Shown: piece by piece, positions 1-9,935 of the stretch | Layout: each line of letters begins with the position of its first letter | Numbering within the stretch: the first letter of the stretch is position 1 | Made by a program: the position numbers and the translations under genes | Source: JAYOEY01 sp038120295 | Lineage (GTDB): Bacteria > Pseudomonadota > Alphaproteobacteria > MPNO01 > UBA2964 | Assembly: GCA_038120295.1 (NCBI GenBank) | Contig: JAYOLL010000012.1 | Coordinates: 33,092-97,091, forward strand | Length of the DNA: 64,000 nt | Direction: 5' to 3' | The notes under the pieces: model-generated | The model's database searches: none | What the model saw: the letters and a program-made list of their open reading frames with translations, nothing else | What the model was told of the DNA's origin: nothing

Positions 1-42
1 GCTGTTATTGGCGTGGTTGTGGTCTGGCTGGTTCGCGGCTAG
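1..42 (+). CDS. C-terminal end of a DUF2065 family small membrane protein (partial)
   Basis: Frame 1 reads AVIGVVVVWLVRG and stops at 40-42. This hydrophobic tail ending in WLVRG is what I expect at the C-terminus of DUF2065 (YjeT-like) proteins of about 60 residues with two membrane helices. In alphaproteobacteria this gene commonly lies between hflC and degP, and a degP follows here. Only 13 residues are visible, so the call rests on the tail and the neighbour. The function of the family is not known. Confidence 0.5.
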   Translation, partial: AVIGVVVVWLVRG

Positions 43-72
43 GTGCGTGTCAGTCCTGGGTGCGTGTCAGTC
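42..72 (+). repeat. 14-bp direct repeat, two copies
   Basis: GGTGCGTGTCAGTC occurs at 42-55 and again at 59-72, a 17-bp period, directly after the DUF2065 stop codon. It could be a tandem regulator site or slippage. Nothing else supports a function. Confidence 0.5.
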
Positions 73-245
73 GAAGTCCGCGAACGATGTGCGATTTGTC
101 GGGATCGCTTCCAAATGCCTAAAAAAATCCATATTTGCTTCCTATATACCCGCCAACACATTGCCGTGCTCCAATGCATGGGTCTTTGAAAATCAGGTAG
201 GACAGGGCCATCGCATTTCGCCGAGGGCCTGGTAAAGGAGAAAAA

Positions 246-1793
<1,548 letters not shown>

Positions 1794-1805
1794 TCGGGGC
1801 AGAAA

Positions 1806-1851
1806 AACGCCGCTGCCCTCGCTACGGCCGGGCGGCGGCGTTCTTTTTTTT
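1806..1851 (+). terminator. Rho-independent terminator of degP
   Basis: Arms AACGCCGCTGCCC (1806-1818) and GGGCGGCGGCGTT (1830-1842) pair with one G-T wobble and are followed by a T-rich run to 1851. The stem lies between the convergent degP and serB. The A-run at 1803-1807 also gives U-run character to the minus strand, so it may stop transcription both ways. Confidence 0.85.
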
Positions 1852-1856
1852 CGGCT

Positions 1857-2756
1857 TCAGCCGGTAACGAATTCGGTGCGCCGATAGCCCTGTAAGTAGA
1901 GAAGAGCGGTCAGGTCGCCGTAGCGGATCGCGGCCGGCGCAGCTTCCTCCACGGCGGGTTTCGCCCGGAACGCGACGCCGAGGCCTGCGGCTTCGATCAT
2001 CGGCAGATCATTGGCCCCGTCGCCCGTCGCCATCGACAGCGACAGCGGGATGGAGCGGGCGCTGGAAATTTCCTTTAACGACGCCAGTTTCGAATCCTTG
2101 TCGAGGATCGGCTCTGCGACCGCGCCGGTGAGGACACCGTCCTCTACAATGAGATCGTTGGCGCGGTCTTCGTGAAATCCGCACCGTTCCGCAATGCGCG
2201 AGGTGAAAAAGCGGAAGCCGCCGGATACCAGCGCGGTATAGGCGCCGTTCGCTCGCATGGTCTGCACCAGCGTCTGCGCCCCCGGTGTCAGTTCGATCCC
2301 CGAGAGGGTGCGGTCCAGCGCATCGGCGGACAGCCCTTTCAGCATCGAGACGCGCTCGCGCAGCGCGCCCTGGAAATCGATCTCTCCCCGCATGGCGCGT
2401 TCTGTGATAGCCGCGATCCGGTCCTTGATTCCCGCATAGTCGGCAAGCTCGTCGAGCGTCTCCGATGTCACAATGGTCGAATCCATGTCGGCAAGAAGCA
2501 GGGCCTTGCGGCGGCCTTCGGCCGGCTGGAGGACAGAATCGAATCGTTCTTGCCTCAATTCGACGTGCAGGGATTGCCGCAGGCCGTAGAGATCATCTCC
2601 CTCCAGGCCGATATCGCAGGCAATGCCCGGAGCTAGCCAGTCCGGGGCGCTGGCCTTCGAGTCGGTCAGATTTTCGGCGATGTCGGCGACGCGGCCCGGT
2701 GTGTCTTCCGTCAGGCCGCCTTCGCCGCCGGCAATGAGTGTCAGAACCAGTTGCAT
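1857..2756 (-). CDS. serB: Phosphoserine phosphatase
   Basis: Catalyses the last step of serine biosynthesis, O-phosphoserine to serine, in the cytoplasm. The HAD motif I DMDST (Asp90 and Asp92) gives the nucleophile and acid/base. Motif II lies in the VSGGF segment, and the metal-binding motif GDGANDLPM is near residue 245. About 80 N-terminal residues precede the catalytic domain, as in many proteobacterial SerB proteins. I chose the ATG at 2756, giving MQLVLTLIAG and 299 residues. A start 12 codons further upstream is possible but adds an unlikely charged extension. The gene is convergent with degP and divergent from the methyltransferase gene at 2879. Confidence 0.95.
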   Translation of the reverse strand: MQLVLTLIAGGEGGLTEDTPGRVADIAENLTDSKASAPDWLAPGIACDIGLEGDDLYGLRQSLHVELRQERFDSVLQPAEGRRKALLLADMDSTIVTSETLDELADYAGIKDRIAAITERAMRGEIDFQGALRERVSMLKGLSADALDRTLSGIELTPGAQTLVQTMRANGAYTALVSGGFRFFTSRIAERCGFHEDRANDLIVEDGVLTGAVAEPILDKDSKLASLKEISSARSIPLSLSMATGDGANDLPMIEAAGLGVAFRAKPAVEEAAPAAIRYGDLTALLYLQGYRRTEFVTG

Positions 2757-2878
2757 GCCGGCCTTTATGAAGACGCTGTCGCGCCGTGACAAGCGCCGAT
2801 CGGGCGATGCCGGATGCCCTCCTGTCAGGCACGTGATAAACTCACATTGGTAAGGATTGAGGTTCAGGAGACCAGGAC

Positions 2879-4012
2879 ATGGCTGCCCCCGTCAATCCGC
2901 CCTTTCGGGCGGAACATATCGGTTCGTTTCTCAGGCCTGCGTCGCTTCTGGCGGCGCGCAGCGATCACGAATCTGGCAAGATCGATGATGCGGCTCTGAG
3001 ACAGGCCGAAGACCTGGCAATCCAGCAGGTCGTCGAAATGCAGCGTTCGCTCGGCCTTTCCTCCATTACGGACGGCGAGTATCGCCGGCACGCCTATTCG
3101 GACAGCTTTACCGTAGACGTGTTCGACGGGGTGAAGATCGGCAGCACCGTCGACCGCAACTGGACCTATAGCGATACGTCCGGTCGGGTCACCGAGGGCC
3201 GCGTGCCGCTGGTGGTCGGCAGGCTGACATGGCCCGGCCCGGTCAATGTCGACAATTTTAATTTTATTGCCGGGCTTGCCGGCAACGGTGTGCCGAAGAT
3301 TACCCTCCCCGGACCCTGCTATATCCATTTCCGCTCCGGGCGCGACAATATCAGCCCGGAGGTCTATCCCGATCTCGATGATTTCTGGAACGATCTGGTC
3401 GTCGCCTATGAGAAGGAAATCGGCGCGCTGTACGAAGCAGGCTGCCGCTATATCCAGCTCGACGAGACGTCCATCGCCAAGCTCGGCGACCCGAAAATCA
3501 GGGAGGGGCTCGAGCGTCGCGGCGATGACTGGGAAGACCTGCTCGGCACCTATACCGATGTGATCAACGAGATTGTGCGCCGGACGCCGAAAGATCTCAG
3601 TCTGGGCATCCATCTCTGCCGGGGAAACAAGGCGGGGTCGTGGCAGGCGGAAGCGGGTTATGACGATGTCGCCGCCGAGCTTTTCCGTAAACTAGAGATC
3701 AGGTTCTATTTTCTCGAATTCGATTCGCCGCGCGCGGGCGGGTTCGAACCGCTGGCCGAGGTGCCCGACGACAAAACCGTTATCCTGGGGCTGGTGTCGA
3801 CCAAAGCGTCGGCTGTCGAGGACGGCGACGAAATTCGCCGGCGAATCGATGAGGCCGCAAAGTTCATCGACAGGGACAGGCTTTGTATTTCGCCGCAATG
3901 CGGCTTCGCGAGCATCGATGTGGGTAACCCGATTACCCTCGAACAGCAGGCTGCGAAGATCGGGCTCGTAGTCGATATCGCGCGCGACCTGTGGGGATAT
4001 GAACCCGCCTGA
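2879..4012 (+). CDS. Cobalamin-independent methionine synthase-like protein (MetE C-terminal domain)
   Basis: A 377-residue stand-alone homologue of the MetE C-terminal catalytic barrel (YxjG/MetE-II type). It starts with the family-typical RAEHIGSFLRP. Candidate zinc ligands are His and Cys in GIHLCRGN, Glu within the barrel, and Cys in ISPQCGFAS near the C-terminus. It probably transfers a methyl group to homocysteine or a related thiol, but these short paralogues are often uncharacterised, so the substrate is inferred. A ribosome site, CAGGAGACCAGGAC, precedes the ATG. Its end overlaps the miaA start by 14 bp, which suggests cotranscription and perhaps coupled translation. Confidence 0.8.
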   Translation: MAAPVNPPFRAEHIGSFLRPASLLAARSDHESGKIDDAALRQAEDLAIQQVVEMQRSLGLSSITDGEYRRHAYSDSFTVDVFDGVKIGSTVDRNWTYSDTSGRVTEGRVPLVVGRLTWPGPVNVDNFNFIAGLAGNGVPKITLPGPCYIHFRSGRDNISPEVYPDLDDFWNDLVVAYEKEIGALYEAGCRYIQLDETSIAKLGDPKIREGLERRGDDWEDLLGTYTDVINEIVRRTPKDLSLGIHLCRGNKAGSWQAEAGYDDVAAELFRKLEIRFYFLEFDSPRAGGFEPLAEVPDDKTVILGLVSTKASAVEDGDEIRRRIDEAAKFIDRDRLCISPQCGFASIDVGNPITLEQQAAKIGLVVDIARDLWGYEPA

Positions 4013-4961
4013 GACTGCCGAGCAGCCTGTCATCGTTGTCGCCGGGCCCACGGCGAGCGGGAAGTCTTCGCTGGCTGCCGACATCGCCGAGAAGTTCAAC
4101 GGCGCGGTAGTCAACGCCGATTCGATGCAGGTCTATCGCGGACTTGAGGTGTTGAGCGCGGCGCCGGACGCCGCGATGCAGGTTCGGGCGCCTCACCGGC
4201 TTTACTCCTGTCTGGATCCTGCAGTGGCCTGTTCCGCCGGGGCGTGGTGCGACCGCGCAGTAACGGAAATCCGCCGACTGCACGCGGACGGCAAGCTGCC
4301 AGTCGTCACGGGCGGTACAGGACTTTATCTGCGGGCGTTGATGACGGGTCTCGCGCGTATGCCGTCCATTCCCGGGGCCGTCCGCGACGCCATACGCGGG
4401 CGTATGAAAACGGAGGGCAGCGACGCCCTGTATGAAGAGCTGGCCAGCCGCGATCTCGATAGTGCGGCGATGCTGGCGCGCGGAGACCGGCAGCGCATCT
4501 GCCGCGCGCTCGAACTGCTGGAAGCGACCGGGCGCGGACTCCACGCCTGGCAGTCGGGAAGCGATCCCGCCGCGAATAACGGCTTCCGGTTTCTGCGCAT
4601 CCTGCTGCTGCCGCCGCGCGAAGAGCTTTATCGCGCCGTCGAAGCCAGGTTTGAAACCATGATGGAGACCGGCGCGATCCGGGAAGTTGCCGCGCTCGCC
4701 GACCGTGGGCTCGACCCCGCTCTGCCGGCGATGAAGGCGCTTGGCGTTCCCGATCTCATCCGGTTCGTTCGGGGCGAGATTGATCGGGACGAGGCGACGC
4801 GTTCGGCCTCGCAGGCGACGCGGCGATATGTCAAAAGGCAGTGTACCTGGTTCCGTCATCAGTTTGTTTCGGATATTTTGCTTGAAAAGCAATATTTGGA
4901 AAATAATGATATAAATATCTTTCCAATAATTAGTGAATTCGTGTTGACCCCGCGTGTTTGA
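3999..4961 (+). CDS. miaA: tRNA dimethylallyltransferase
   Basis: Adds the isopentenyl group to A37 of tRNAs reading UNN codons. The P-loop GPTASGKSS is at residues 16-24. The DSMQVYRGL segment and the VTGGTGLYLRAL motif are typical of MiaA. The usual RRYVKRQCTWFRHQ motif lies near residue 280, followed by an unusually AT-rich tail of about 30 residues encoded at 4868-4961. The total of 320 residues is normal. The start lies inside the preceding methyltransferase gene. miaA next to serB and ilvB is a recurrent alphaproteobacterial arrangement. Confidence 0.95.
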   Translation: MNPPETAEQPVIVVAGPTASGKSSLAADIAEKFNGAVVNADSMQVYRGLEVLSAAPDAAMQVRAPHRLYSCLDPAVACSAGAWCDRAVTEIRRLHADGKLPVVTGGTGLYLRALMTGLARMPSIPGAVRDAIRGRMKTEGSDALYEELASRDLDSAAMLARGDRQRICRALELLEATGRGLHAWQSGSDPAANNGFRFLRILLLPPREELYRAVEARFETMMETGAIREVAALADRGLDPALPAMKALGVPDLIRFVRGEIDRDEATRSASQATRRYVKRQCTWFRHQFVSDILLEKQYLENNDINIFPIISEFVLTPRV

Positions 4962-5162
4962 CCCATTAGGTTGCGCGCTCTTCAGGCGTAGAGGCCGCCT
5001 AGAGCGAAGAATTCAGATCGACTCCTCGGTTCGGCGTCTGACAAAACGGATTGATTGAGGGATTCCGTCTGACGGGGTCGCCTTTCTCCATGGGTGAACA
5101 GTAACGGGTTGGCGTGCGGCGGCGGAGTTCTCCACGACGCATCCGGGAACGGAATCGGGATC

Positions 5163-6929
5163 ATGGCGAAACGAAAACTTTCAGGATCCGACATCATTAT
5201 TCAGTGTCTGCTGGATGCTGGCGTCGACACCGTCTTCGGTTATCCCGGCGGCGCGGTGCTGCCGATCTACGACGCTATCTTCAAACAGAACCGCCTCAAG
5301 CACGTGCTGGTGCGTCAGGAAGGCGGCGCGGTCCACATGGCCGAAGGCTATGCGCGATCGACCGGCAAGCTTGGCGTGGTGCTGGTGACCTCCGGTCCAG
5401 GCGCGACCAACGCGGTGACCGGCCTGACCGATGCGCTGATGGACAGCATCCCGGTCCTGTGCATGACCGGCCAGGTGCCCACCCATCTGATCGGCAACGA
5501 TGCGTTTCAGGAGGCCGATACGACCGGCATTACGCGTCCCTGCACGAAGCACAACTATCTCGTAAAGGACGTGAACGATCTGGCGCGCGTCATGAACGAA
5601 GCGATGTATGTCGCGAAGGCCGGGCGACCGGGGCCGGTGGTGGTCGACCTGCCCAAGGACGTGCTGATCGAGGAGGCGGCGTACGAGCCCATCAAGATCA
5701 CCCAGGCCAAACACAAGACCTACCGGCCGCGCATCAAGGGCGACAAGGCCCTCATCCGCGAAGCTGTGGAGCTGATCGCCAAGGCTAAGAAGCCACTATT
5801 TTATTGCGGCGGCGGGGTAATAAATTCCGGGACTCGGGCGCACAAGCTGCTGACCGAATTCGTCCGTATGACCGGCGATCCGATCACGCTCACCCTGATG
5901 GGGCTCGGCGCCTATCCCGCGAACGACCGCCAGTTTCTCGGCATGGTCGGGATGCATGGGACGTACGAATCCAACCTCGCGATGCACGACTGCGATGTGA
6001 TGGTGAATATCGGCGCGCGGTTCGACGACCGGGTGACGGGGCTGCTGTCCGAGTTCTCTCCGGGGTCGAAAAAGATCCACGTCGATATCGATCCCAGCTC
6101 GATCAACAAGAACGTGGTGGTCGATGTCCCCATCGTCGGCGATTGCGCCAGCGTGCTCGCCGACATGATCGCGGTGTGGAAGGAGATCAAGGCGAAACGC
6201 GACCCCAAGGCGCAAAAGGCCTGGTGGACGCAGATCGAGAAATGGCGCAAGCGCGACTGCCTGCGTTACGTGCCGTCGAAGAAGCTGATCAAGCCGCAAT
6301 ACGCGCTGGAACGGCTATACGAACTTACGAAGGGGACCGACACCTACATCACGACCGAAGTCGGTCAGCACCAGATGTGGGCCGCGCAGTTCTACCGGTT
6401 CGACGAACCCAACCGCTGGATGACGTCCGGCGGGCTGGGAACCATGGGTTACGGTTTTCCCGCTGCGATCGGCGTGCAGGTGGCGCATCCCAAGGCGACG
6501 GTCATCGACGTGGCCGGCGAGGCCTCGTTCCTGATGAATATTCAGGAAATGTCGACCGCAGTTCAGTACCGGCTGCCCGTAAAGGTGTTCATTCTGAACA
6601 ACCAGTATATGGGCATGGTGCGACAATGGCAGGAACTGCTCTATGGCGGTCGTTACTCGGAGAGCTACACCGCGTCGCTCCCGGATTTCGTCAAGCTGGC
6701 GGAATCTTACGGCGCCGCGGGTCTGCGGGCGACGAAGCCCGACGATGTCGATGGCGTGATCAAGGAAATGCTGTCCAACGACCGCTTTACGATCTGCGAT
6801 ATCGCTGTCGACCAGGAGGAGAACTGCTTCCCGATGATACCGTCGGGTGCGCCGCATAATGAGATGATTCTCGGGCCTGAGGATGAAAAGGAACGGGAAA
6901 CGTCCGTCGAAGGCATGGTCCTGGTCTGA
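5163..6929 (+). CDS. ilvB: Acetolactate synthase large (catalytic) subunit
   Basis: TPP-dependent first common enzyme of Val/Leu/Ile synthesis; it condenses pyruvate with pyruvate or 2-oxobutyrate. The start at ATG 5163 (MAKRKLSGSD) fits homologues; the frame stays open upstream to 5094 but that part looks non-coding. The 588 residues contain the N-terminal TPP domain with the catalytic Glu in RQEGGAVHMAEG, the middle domain, and the C-terminal TPP domain ending MIPSGAPHNEM. One oddity is that the metal-binding GDG/GDA motif reads AGEASF, with Glu453 (codon GAG at 6519-6521) in place of the near-invariant Asp. The matching NNQYMGM half of the motif is intact. ilvN follows after 33 bp. Confidence 0.95.
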   Translation: MAKRKLSGSDIIIQCLLDAGVDTVFGYPGGAVLPIYDAIFKQNRLKHVLVRQEGGAVHMAEGYARSTGKLGVVLVTSGPGATNAVTGLTDALMDSIPVLCMTGQVPTHLIGNDAFQEADTTGITRPCTKHNYLVKDVNDLARVMNEAMYVAKAGRPGPVVVDLPKDVLIEEAAYEPIKITQAKHKTYRPRIKGDKALIREAVELIAKAKKPLFYCGGGVINSGTRAHKLLTEFVRMTGDPITLTLMGLGAYPANDRQFLGMVGMHGTYESNLAMHDCDVMVNIGARFDDRVTGLLSEFSPGSKKIHVDIDPSSINKNVVVDVPIVGDCASVLADMIAVWKEIKAKRDPKAQKAWWTQIEKWRKRDCLRYVPSKKLIKPQYALERLYELTKGTDTYITTEVGQHQMWAAQFYRFDEPNRWMTSGGLGTMGYGFPAAIGVQVAHPKATVIDVAGEASFLMNIQEMSTAVQYRLPVKVFILNNQYMGMVRQWQELLYGGRYSESYTASLPDFVKLAESYGAAGLRATKPDDVDGVIKEMLSNDRFTICDIAVDQEENCFPMIPSGAPHNEMILGPEDEKERETSVEGMVLV

Positions 6930-6962
6930 TCTCCAGGGACAACTCAGCAAGGAGAAACAGGG

Positions 6963-7466
6963 GTGGATACCAGCGAACGGCACACGATGGCGGTGCTGGT
7001 CGATAACGAGGTCGGCGTTCTGGCGCGCGTTATCGGCCTGTTTTCCGGCCGCGGCTACAACATCGAAAGCCTGACCGTTGCCGAGGTGGATCGCGAAAAC
7101 GGGGTCTCGCGTATTTCGATCGTGACCTCCGGAACGCCGCAGATCATCGAGCAGATCAAGGCGCAACTCGACCGGCTGGTGCCGGTGCACCGCATCACGG
7201 ACCTGACAGTCGAAGGCCCGAGCGTCGAGCGCGAGCTGGCGCTGGTGAAGGTGCGCGGTAGCGGCGACAAGCGCGTCGAGGCTCTCCGGATCGCCGATAT
7301 CTTCCGCGCCAACGCCATAGACTCGACCTCGAACTCGTTCGTATTCGAAATTTCCGGCGCGACGGACAAGATCGACGCGTTTGTAGAGCTGATGAAACCG
7401 CTCGGGCTGGTCGAGATTTCCCGCACTGGCGTGGTTGCTATTGCACGCGGGGCGAAGGGGATTTAA
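6963..7466 (+). CDS. ilvN: Acetolactate synthase small (regulatory) subunit
   Basis: Regulatory subunit that binds IlvB and confers valine feedback inhibition. It has 167 residues with an N-terminal ACT domain (about 8-85) containing HTMAVLVDNEVGVLARV and a C-terminal dimer/regulatory domain. GTG at 6963 is taken as the start because GGAGAAACAGG lies just before it; the ATG eight codons later is an alternative. It sits 33 bp after ilvB, so the two are an operon. ilvC follows after 121 bp with its own hairpin-containing leader. Confidence 0.95.
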   Translation: MDTSERHTMAVLVDNEVGVLARVIGLFSGRGYNIESLTVAEVDRENGVSRISIVTSGTPQIIEQIKAQLDRLVPVHRITDLTVEGPSVERELALVKVRGSGDKRVEALRIADIFRANAIDSTSNSFVFEISGATDKIDAFVELMKPLGLVEISRTGVVAIARGAKGI

Positions 7467-7492
7467 ACCGTGCCACGCTTTTTTGGGCTGGC

Positions 7493-7544
7493 GGACATTG
7501 AGCCGCTACCCCAACCCGTAATGTCCACCGGTTTATTACCGGTG
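7493..7544 (+). promoter_or_regulatory. Hairpins in the ilvN-ilvC gap
   Basis: Two stems are visible. GGACATT (7493-7499) pairs with AATGTCC (7520-7526). CACCGGT (7526-7532) pairs with ACCGGTG (7538-7544) around a TTATT loop. No T-run follows, so this is not a normal terminator. It could be an ilvC mRNA leader structure or a transcript-processing site. The role is unproven. Confidence 0.35.
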
Positions 7545-7587
7545 CAGAAATCGACTTGAGATTACAGAGAAACGAGGAATCGAAATC

Positions 7588-8607
7588 ATGCGTGTTTATT
7601 ACGACCGGGATGCAGACGTTAACCTGATTAAATCCAGGAAGGTCGCTATCGTCGGATACGGCAGCCAGGGCCATGCCCATGCCATCAATCTGAGCGAGAG
7701 CGGCGTCAAGGAAGTCGTGGTCGCGCTGCGCGAAGGTTCGTCCAGCATCGCCAAGGCGGAAGCCGCCGGGCTCAAGGTCATGACGCCGGCGGAAGCCGCG
7801 CAATGGGCCGATGTCACCATGATTCTGGTGCCTGACGAGCTGCAGGCCGCTCTTTACGAAGACGATCTGCGCGATAACCTGCGACAGGGCTCGGCGCTTG
7901 CCTTTGCACACGGGCTCAACATCCATTTCAAGCTGATCGAGGCGCGGAGCGATCTCGACGTCTTCATGATTGCGCCCAAGGGGCCTGGCCATACCGTGCG
8001 GTCCGAGTACCAGCGGGGCGCCGGCGTTCCCTGTCTGATCGCGGTCGATCAGGACGCGTCGGGCAATGCGCTCGATATTGGGCTTTCCTATGCGTCGGCC
8101 ATCGGCGGCGGCCGCGCCGGTATCATCGAGACCACCTTCCGCGAGGAATGCGAAACCGATCTGTTCGGCGAGCAGGCGGTGCTGTGCGGCGGGCTGACCT
8201 CGCTGATCAAGGCCGGGTTCGAGACGCTGGTCGAATCCGGTTACGCGCCGGAGATGGCCTATTTCGAATGCCTGCACGAGGTAAAGCTGATTGTCGACCT
8301 GATCTATGAGGGCGGCATCGCGAACATGCGCTACTCGATCTCGAACACGGCGGAATACGGCGATTACATTACCGGGCCGCGTCTGATCGACGAGTCGGTC
8401 AAGGCGCGCATGAAGGAAGTTCTCGACGATATTCAGTCCGGCAGATTTACCAGGGACTGGGTGCTTGAAAACGCCGCCGGACAGGCCAGCTTCAAGGCGA
8501 CGCGCCGTCGCGAGGCTGAACACCAGGTGGAAGAGGTAGGCGAACGTCTGCGCGCCATGATGCCGTGGATCGCCGAGAACCGGCTGGTCGACAAGTCAAA
8601 GAACTGA
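7588..8607 (+). CDS. ilvC: Ketol-acid reductoisomerase
   Basis: NADPH- and Mg-dependent second enzyme of branched-chain amino acid synthesis, converting acetolactate or acetohydroxybutyrate to the dihydroxy acid. It is a class I enzyme of 339 residues. The Rossmann motif VGYGSQGHAHA is at 22-32. APKGPGHTVR and the acidic metal-binding segments around EECETDLFGEQ and EVKLIVDLIYEGG are intact. The ATG at 7588 has GAGGAATCG upstream. It belongs with ilvBN in pathway order, though the 121-bp leader allows separate control. Confidence 0.97.
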   Translation: MRVYYDRDADVNLIKSRKVAIVGYGSQGHAHAINLSESGVKEVVVALREGSSSIAKAEAAGLKVMTPAEAAQWADVTMILVPDELQAALYEDDLRDNLRQGSALAFAHGLNIHFKLIEARSDLDVFMIAPKGPGHTVRSEYQRGAGVPCLIAVDQDASGNALDIGLSYASAIGGGRAGIIETTFREECETDLFGEQAVLCGGLTSLIKAGFETLVESGYAPEMAYFECLHEVKLIVDLIYEGGIANMRYSISNTAEYGDYITGPRLIDESVKARMKEVLDDIQSGRFTRDWVLENAAGQASFKATRRREAEHQVEEVGERLRAMMPWIAENRLVDKSKN

Positions 8608-8621
8608 CGGCAGCGCCCGGT

Positions 8622-9461
8622 TTACGGTTTGACGGCGGCGCGGATCGCTTCAAGTACTTTTTCCGACCGCATGACGCGGTTATGCCCGGATCGTTCGACG
8701 ATTTCGAGCGTGGCCTTGATGTTGCGCGCTCTTAGCGCCTCGACGCATGCGCGAGCGAATGACGGTTTCGTATTGTCGTCTACGTCCCCTGTCAGCGCAT
8801 AGATGCGAGACGAAGCCGGGTATTGGTCGAGATAGTCGTGGGCCGAGAGGCTGTTGGGCCAGTTTCCGCTCTTGCCGGCTGACAGCTCTCGCCATGCGCG
8901 CCATTTCGGGGTGTTGCAGGCCCATGCGACGAGCACCGCCGCTTCGGCGACTCCGGGGGCGCGCCCCATGAGAATGCCGGAAATCATCGCGCCGCCGGAA
9001 TGTCCGAATAGCACCAGACGGCTGGCGTTGTGGAATTTCCGGAGTTGGCGCAGCGCGCTGCCGAGGCTGTCGATCACCGCAGGCGTATAATTGTCGTAGG
9101 TGTCTGAGTCAGGGCCCGTACTCATGCGTCCATCGCGCGTTCTGAAGCCGGGACGCGCCAGAACGACGAGGTTTATACCGCTGTCCCGAATGCGGTCCAG
9201 CTGGCCGGTATATCGCCTCGAAATACCCGAATCTCCGTGAATGAAGACGACAAGCGGTCCTCCCGGTCGTGAAACGTGACTTTCGATTGCAAGGCATCCG
9301 CCCGCCACGGACAGGGCCTGATTAGGGTCGGCTTCGCAGTCTTCGGCCAGCGCACTCGCGGAGAAGGCTCCTGTGAGGGCGATCGCCAGTAACGCGGCGG
9401 CGGAGGAGACGCAGATTCCTGAAGGCATGGCGGTTCTTCCAATTCTTAAGTCTGACACCAT
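8622..9461 (-). CDS. Secreted alpha/beta hydrolase
   Basis: A 279-residue alpha/beta hydrolase with a signal peptide (about residues 10-40, hydrophobic, ending ASALAED). The nucleophile elbow GHSGG is in the LVLFGHSGGAMISG segment, the oxyanion region is FIHGDSG, and the catalytic His is probably in the SGHNRV segment near the C-terminus. ATG 9461 was chosen because GAGGGTAAC lies just upstream on the coding strand; ATG 9428 would also keep the signal peptide. The substrate is unknown. It is antisense to its neighbours, between ilvC (14 bp away, convergent) and the leuA leader. Confidence 0.75.
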   Translation of the reverse strand: MVSDLRIGRTAMPSGICVSSAAALLAIALTGAFSASALAEDCEADPNQALSVAGGCLAIESHVSRPGGPLVVFIHGDSGISRRYTGQLDRIRDSGINLVVLARPGFRTRDGRMSTGPDSDTYDNYTPAVIDSLGSALRQLRKFHNASRLVLFGHSGGAMISGILMGRAPGVAEAAVLVAWACNTPKWRAWRELSAGKSGNWPNSLSAHDYLDQYPASSRIYALTGDVDDNTKPSFARACVEALRARNIKATLEIVERSGHNRVMRSEKVLEAIRAAVKP

Positions 9462-9661
9462 GTTACCCTCTGTCGATGGTCTGGAGAACTCGATAGCGTG
9501 AATTGAGCCCGCACAGAGCCAGAAGAGGAAGACCACTTTCCGCAGTTGATGGCAATTGATGCCGGTAATCCGTTAACCGTCCGAAAAAACGTTGCAATTA
9601 ACGTTAATAAGGGATTAGGAATAGAGAGTTAGCATAAAACTGTTGAGAGTCTTCATTCGGT

Positions 9662-9679
9662 CGGTTCGGTAATGAACCG
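9662..9679 (+). promoter_or_regulatory. Small hairpin upstream of the leuA leader ORF
   Basis: CGGTTC (9662-9667) pairs with GAACCG (9674-9679) around GGTAAT. It lies about 55 bp before the candidate leader peptide. The surrounding gap from 9462 to 9732 is AT-rich around 9590-9630 (it includes TTAACGTTAA) and probably holds the leuA promoter, which I cannot place with confidence. Confidence 0.3.
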
Positions 9680-9732
9680 TTTGAGAGGGCTTTTCGATGG
9701 TCGGCGCCCTACTCAGCAGGCACCAGGGAACG

Positions 9733-9855
9733 ATGACGGCACGACACGATATTACGGGAACCGGAATGGCCGGAATGTACCTGCATTCCGTGGCTTTCCG
9801 CGCCCTGTTGTCGGCGCTTGCGTTCCTGCGGGGACTGCGACTTAGCGGCCCCTGA
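9733..9855 (+). CDS. Leu-rich leader peptide upstream of leuA (candidate)
   Basis: A 40-codon ORF begins at ATG 9733 with AGGGA five bases upstream and ends TGA at 9853-9855. Its last 24 residues contain seven leucines (MYLHSVAFRALLSALAFLRG, then LRLSGP). The stop codon lies inside the 5' arm of a strong hairpin, and leuA starts 80 bp later. This is the layout of ribosome-mediated attenuation, where leucine starvation stalls the ribosome and changes RNA folding. Such leaders are known before leuA and other amino acid genes in proteobacteria. Internal ATGs at 9766 and 9775 could be the real start. Confidence 0.5.
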   Translation: MTARHDITGTGMAGMYLHSVAFRALLSALAFLRGLRLSGP

Positions 9856-9887
9856 ACGGATAAGCCAGCCGGCTGGCCGTTCAGGGG
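9849..9887 (+). promoter_or_regulatory. Long attenuator-like hairpin before leuA
   Basis: CCCCTGAACGG (9849-9859) pairs perfectly with CCGTTCAGGGG (9877-9887). An inner CCAG/CTGG stem lies at 9865-9876. The hairpin overlaps the stop codon of the leader ORF and ends 48 bp before the leuA ATG. It has no T-run, so it is either an anti-antiterminator arm, a Rho-linked pause structure or a translational control element rather than a classical terminator. Confidence 0.55.
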
Positions 9888-9935
9888 AACCGTGTAATGA
9901 ACGTCGCTAATCCCTATTGGAAGAGGAGCTGAGTC

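Noticed and set aside
4962..5162. Leader peptide or attenuator before ilvB
   Set aside because: I found only a four-codon ATG frame and weak stems, with no Ile/Val/Leu-rich ORF.
5114..5788. Alternative plus-strand frame inside ilvB, and a similar one at 5804-6859
   Set aside because: Arg-rich out-of-frame shadow of a clear ilvB reading frame.
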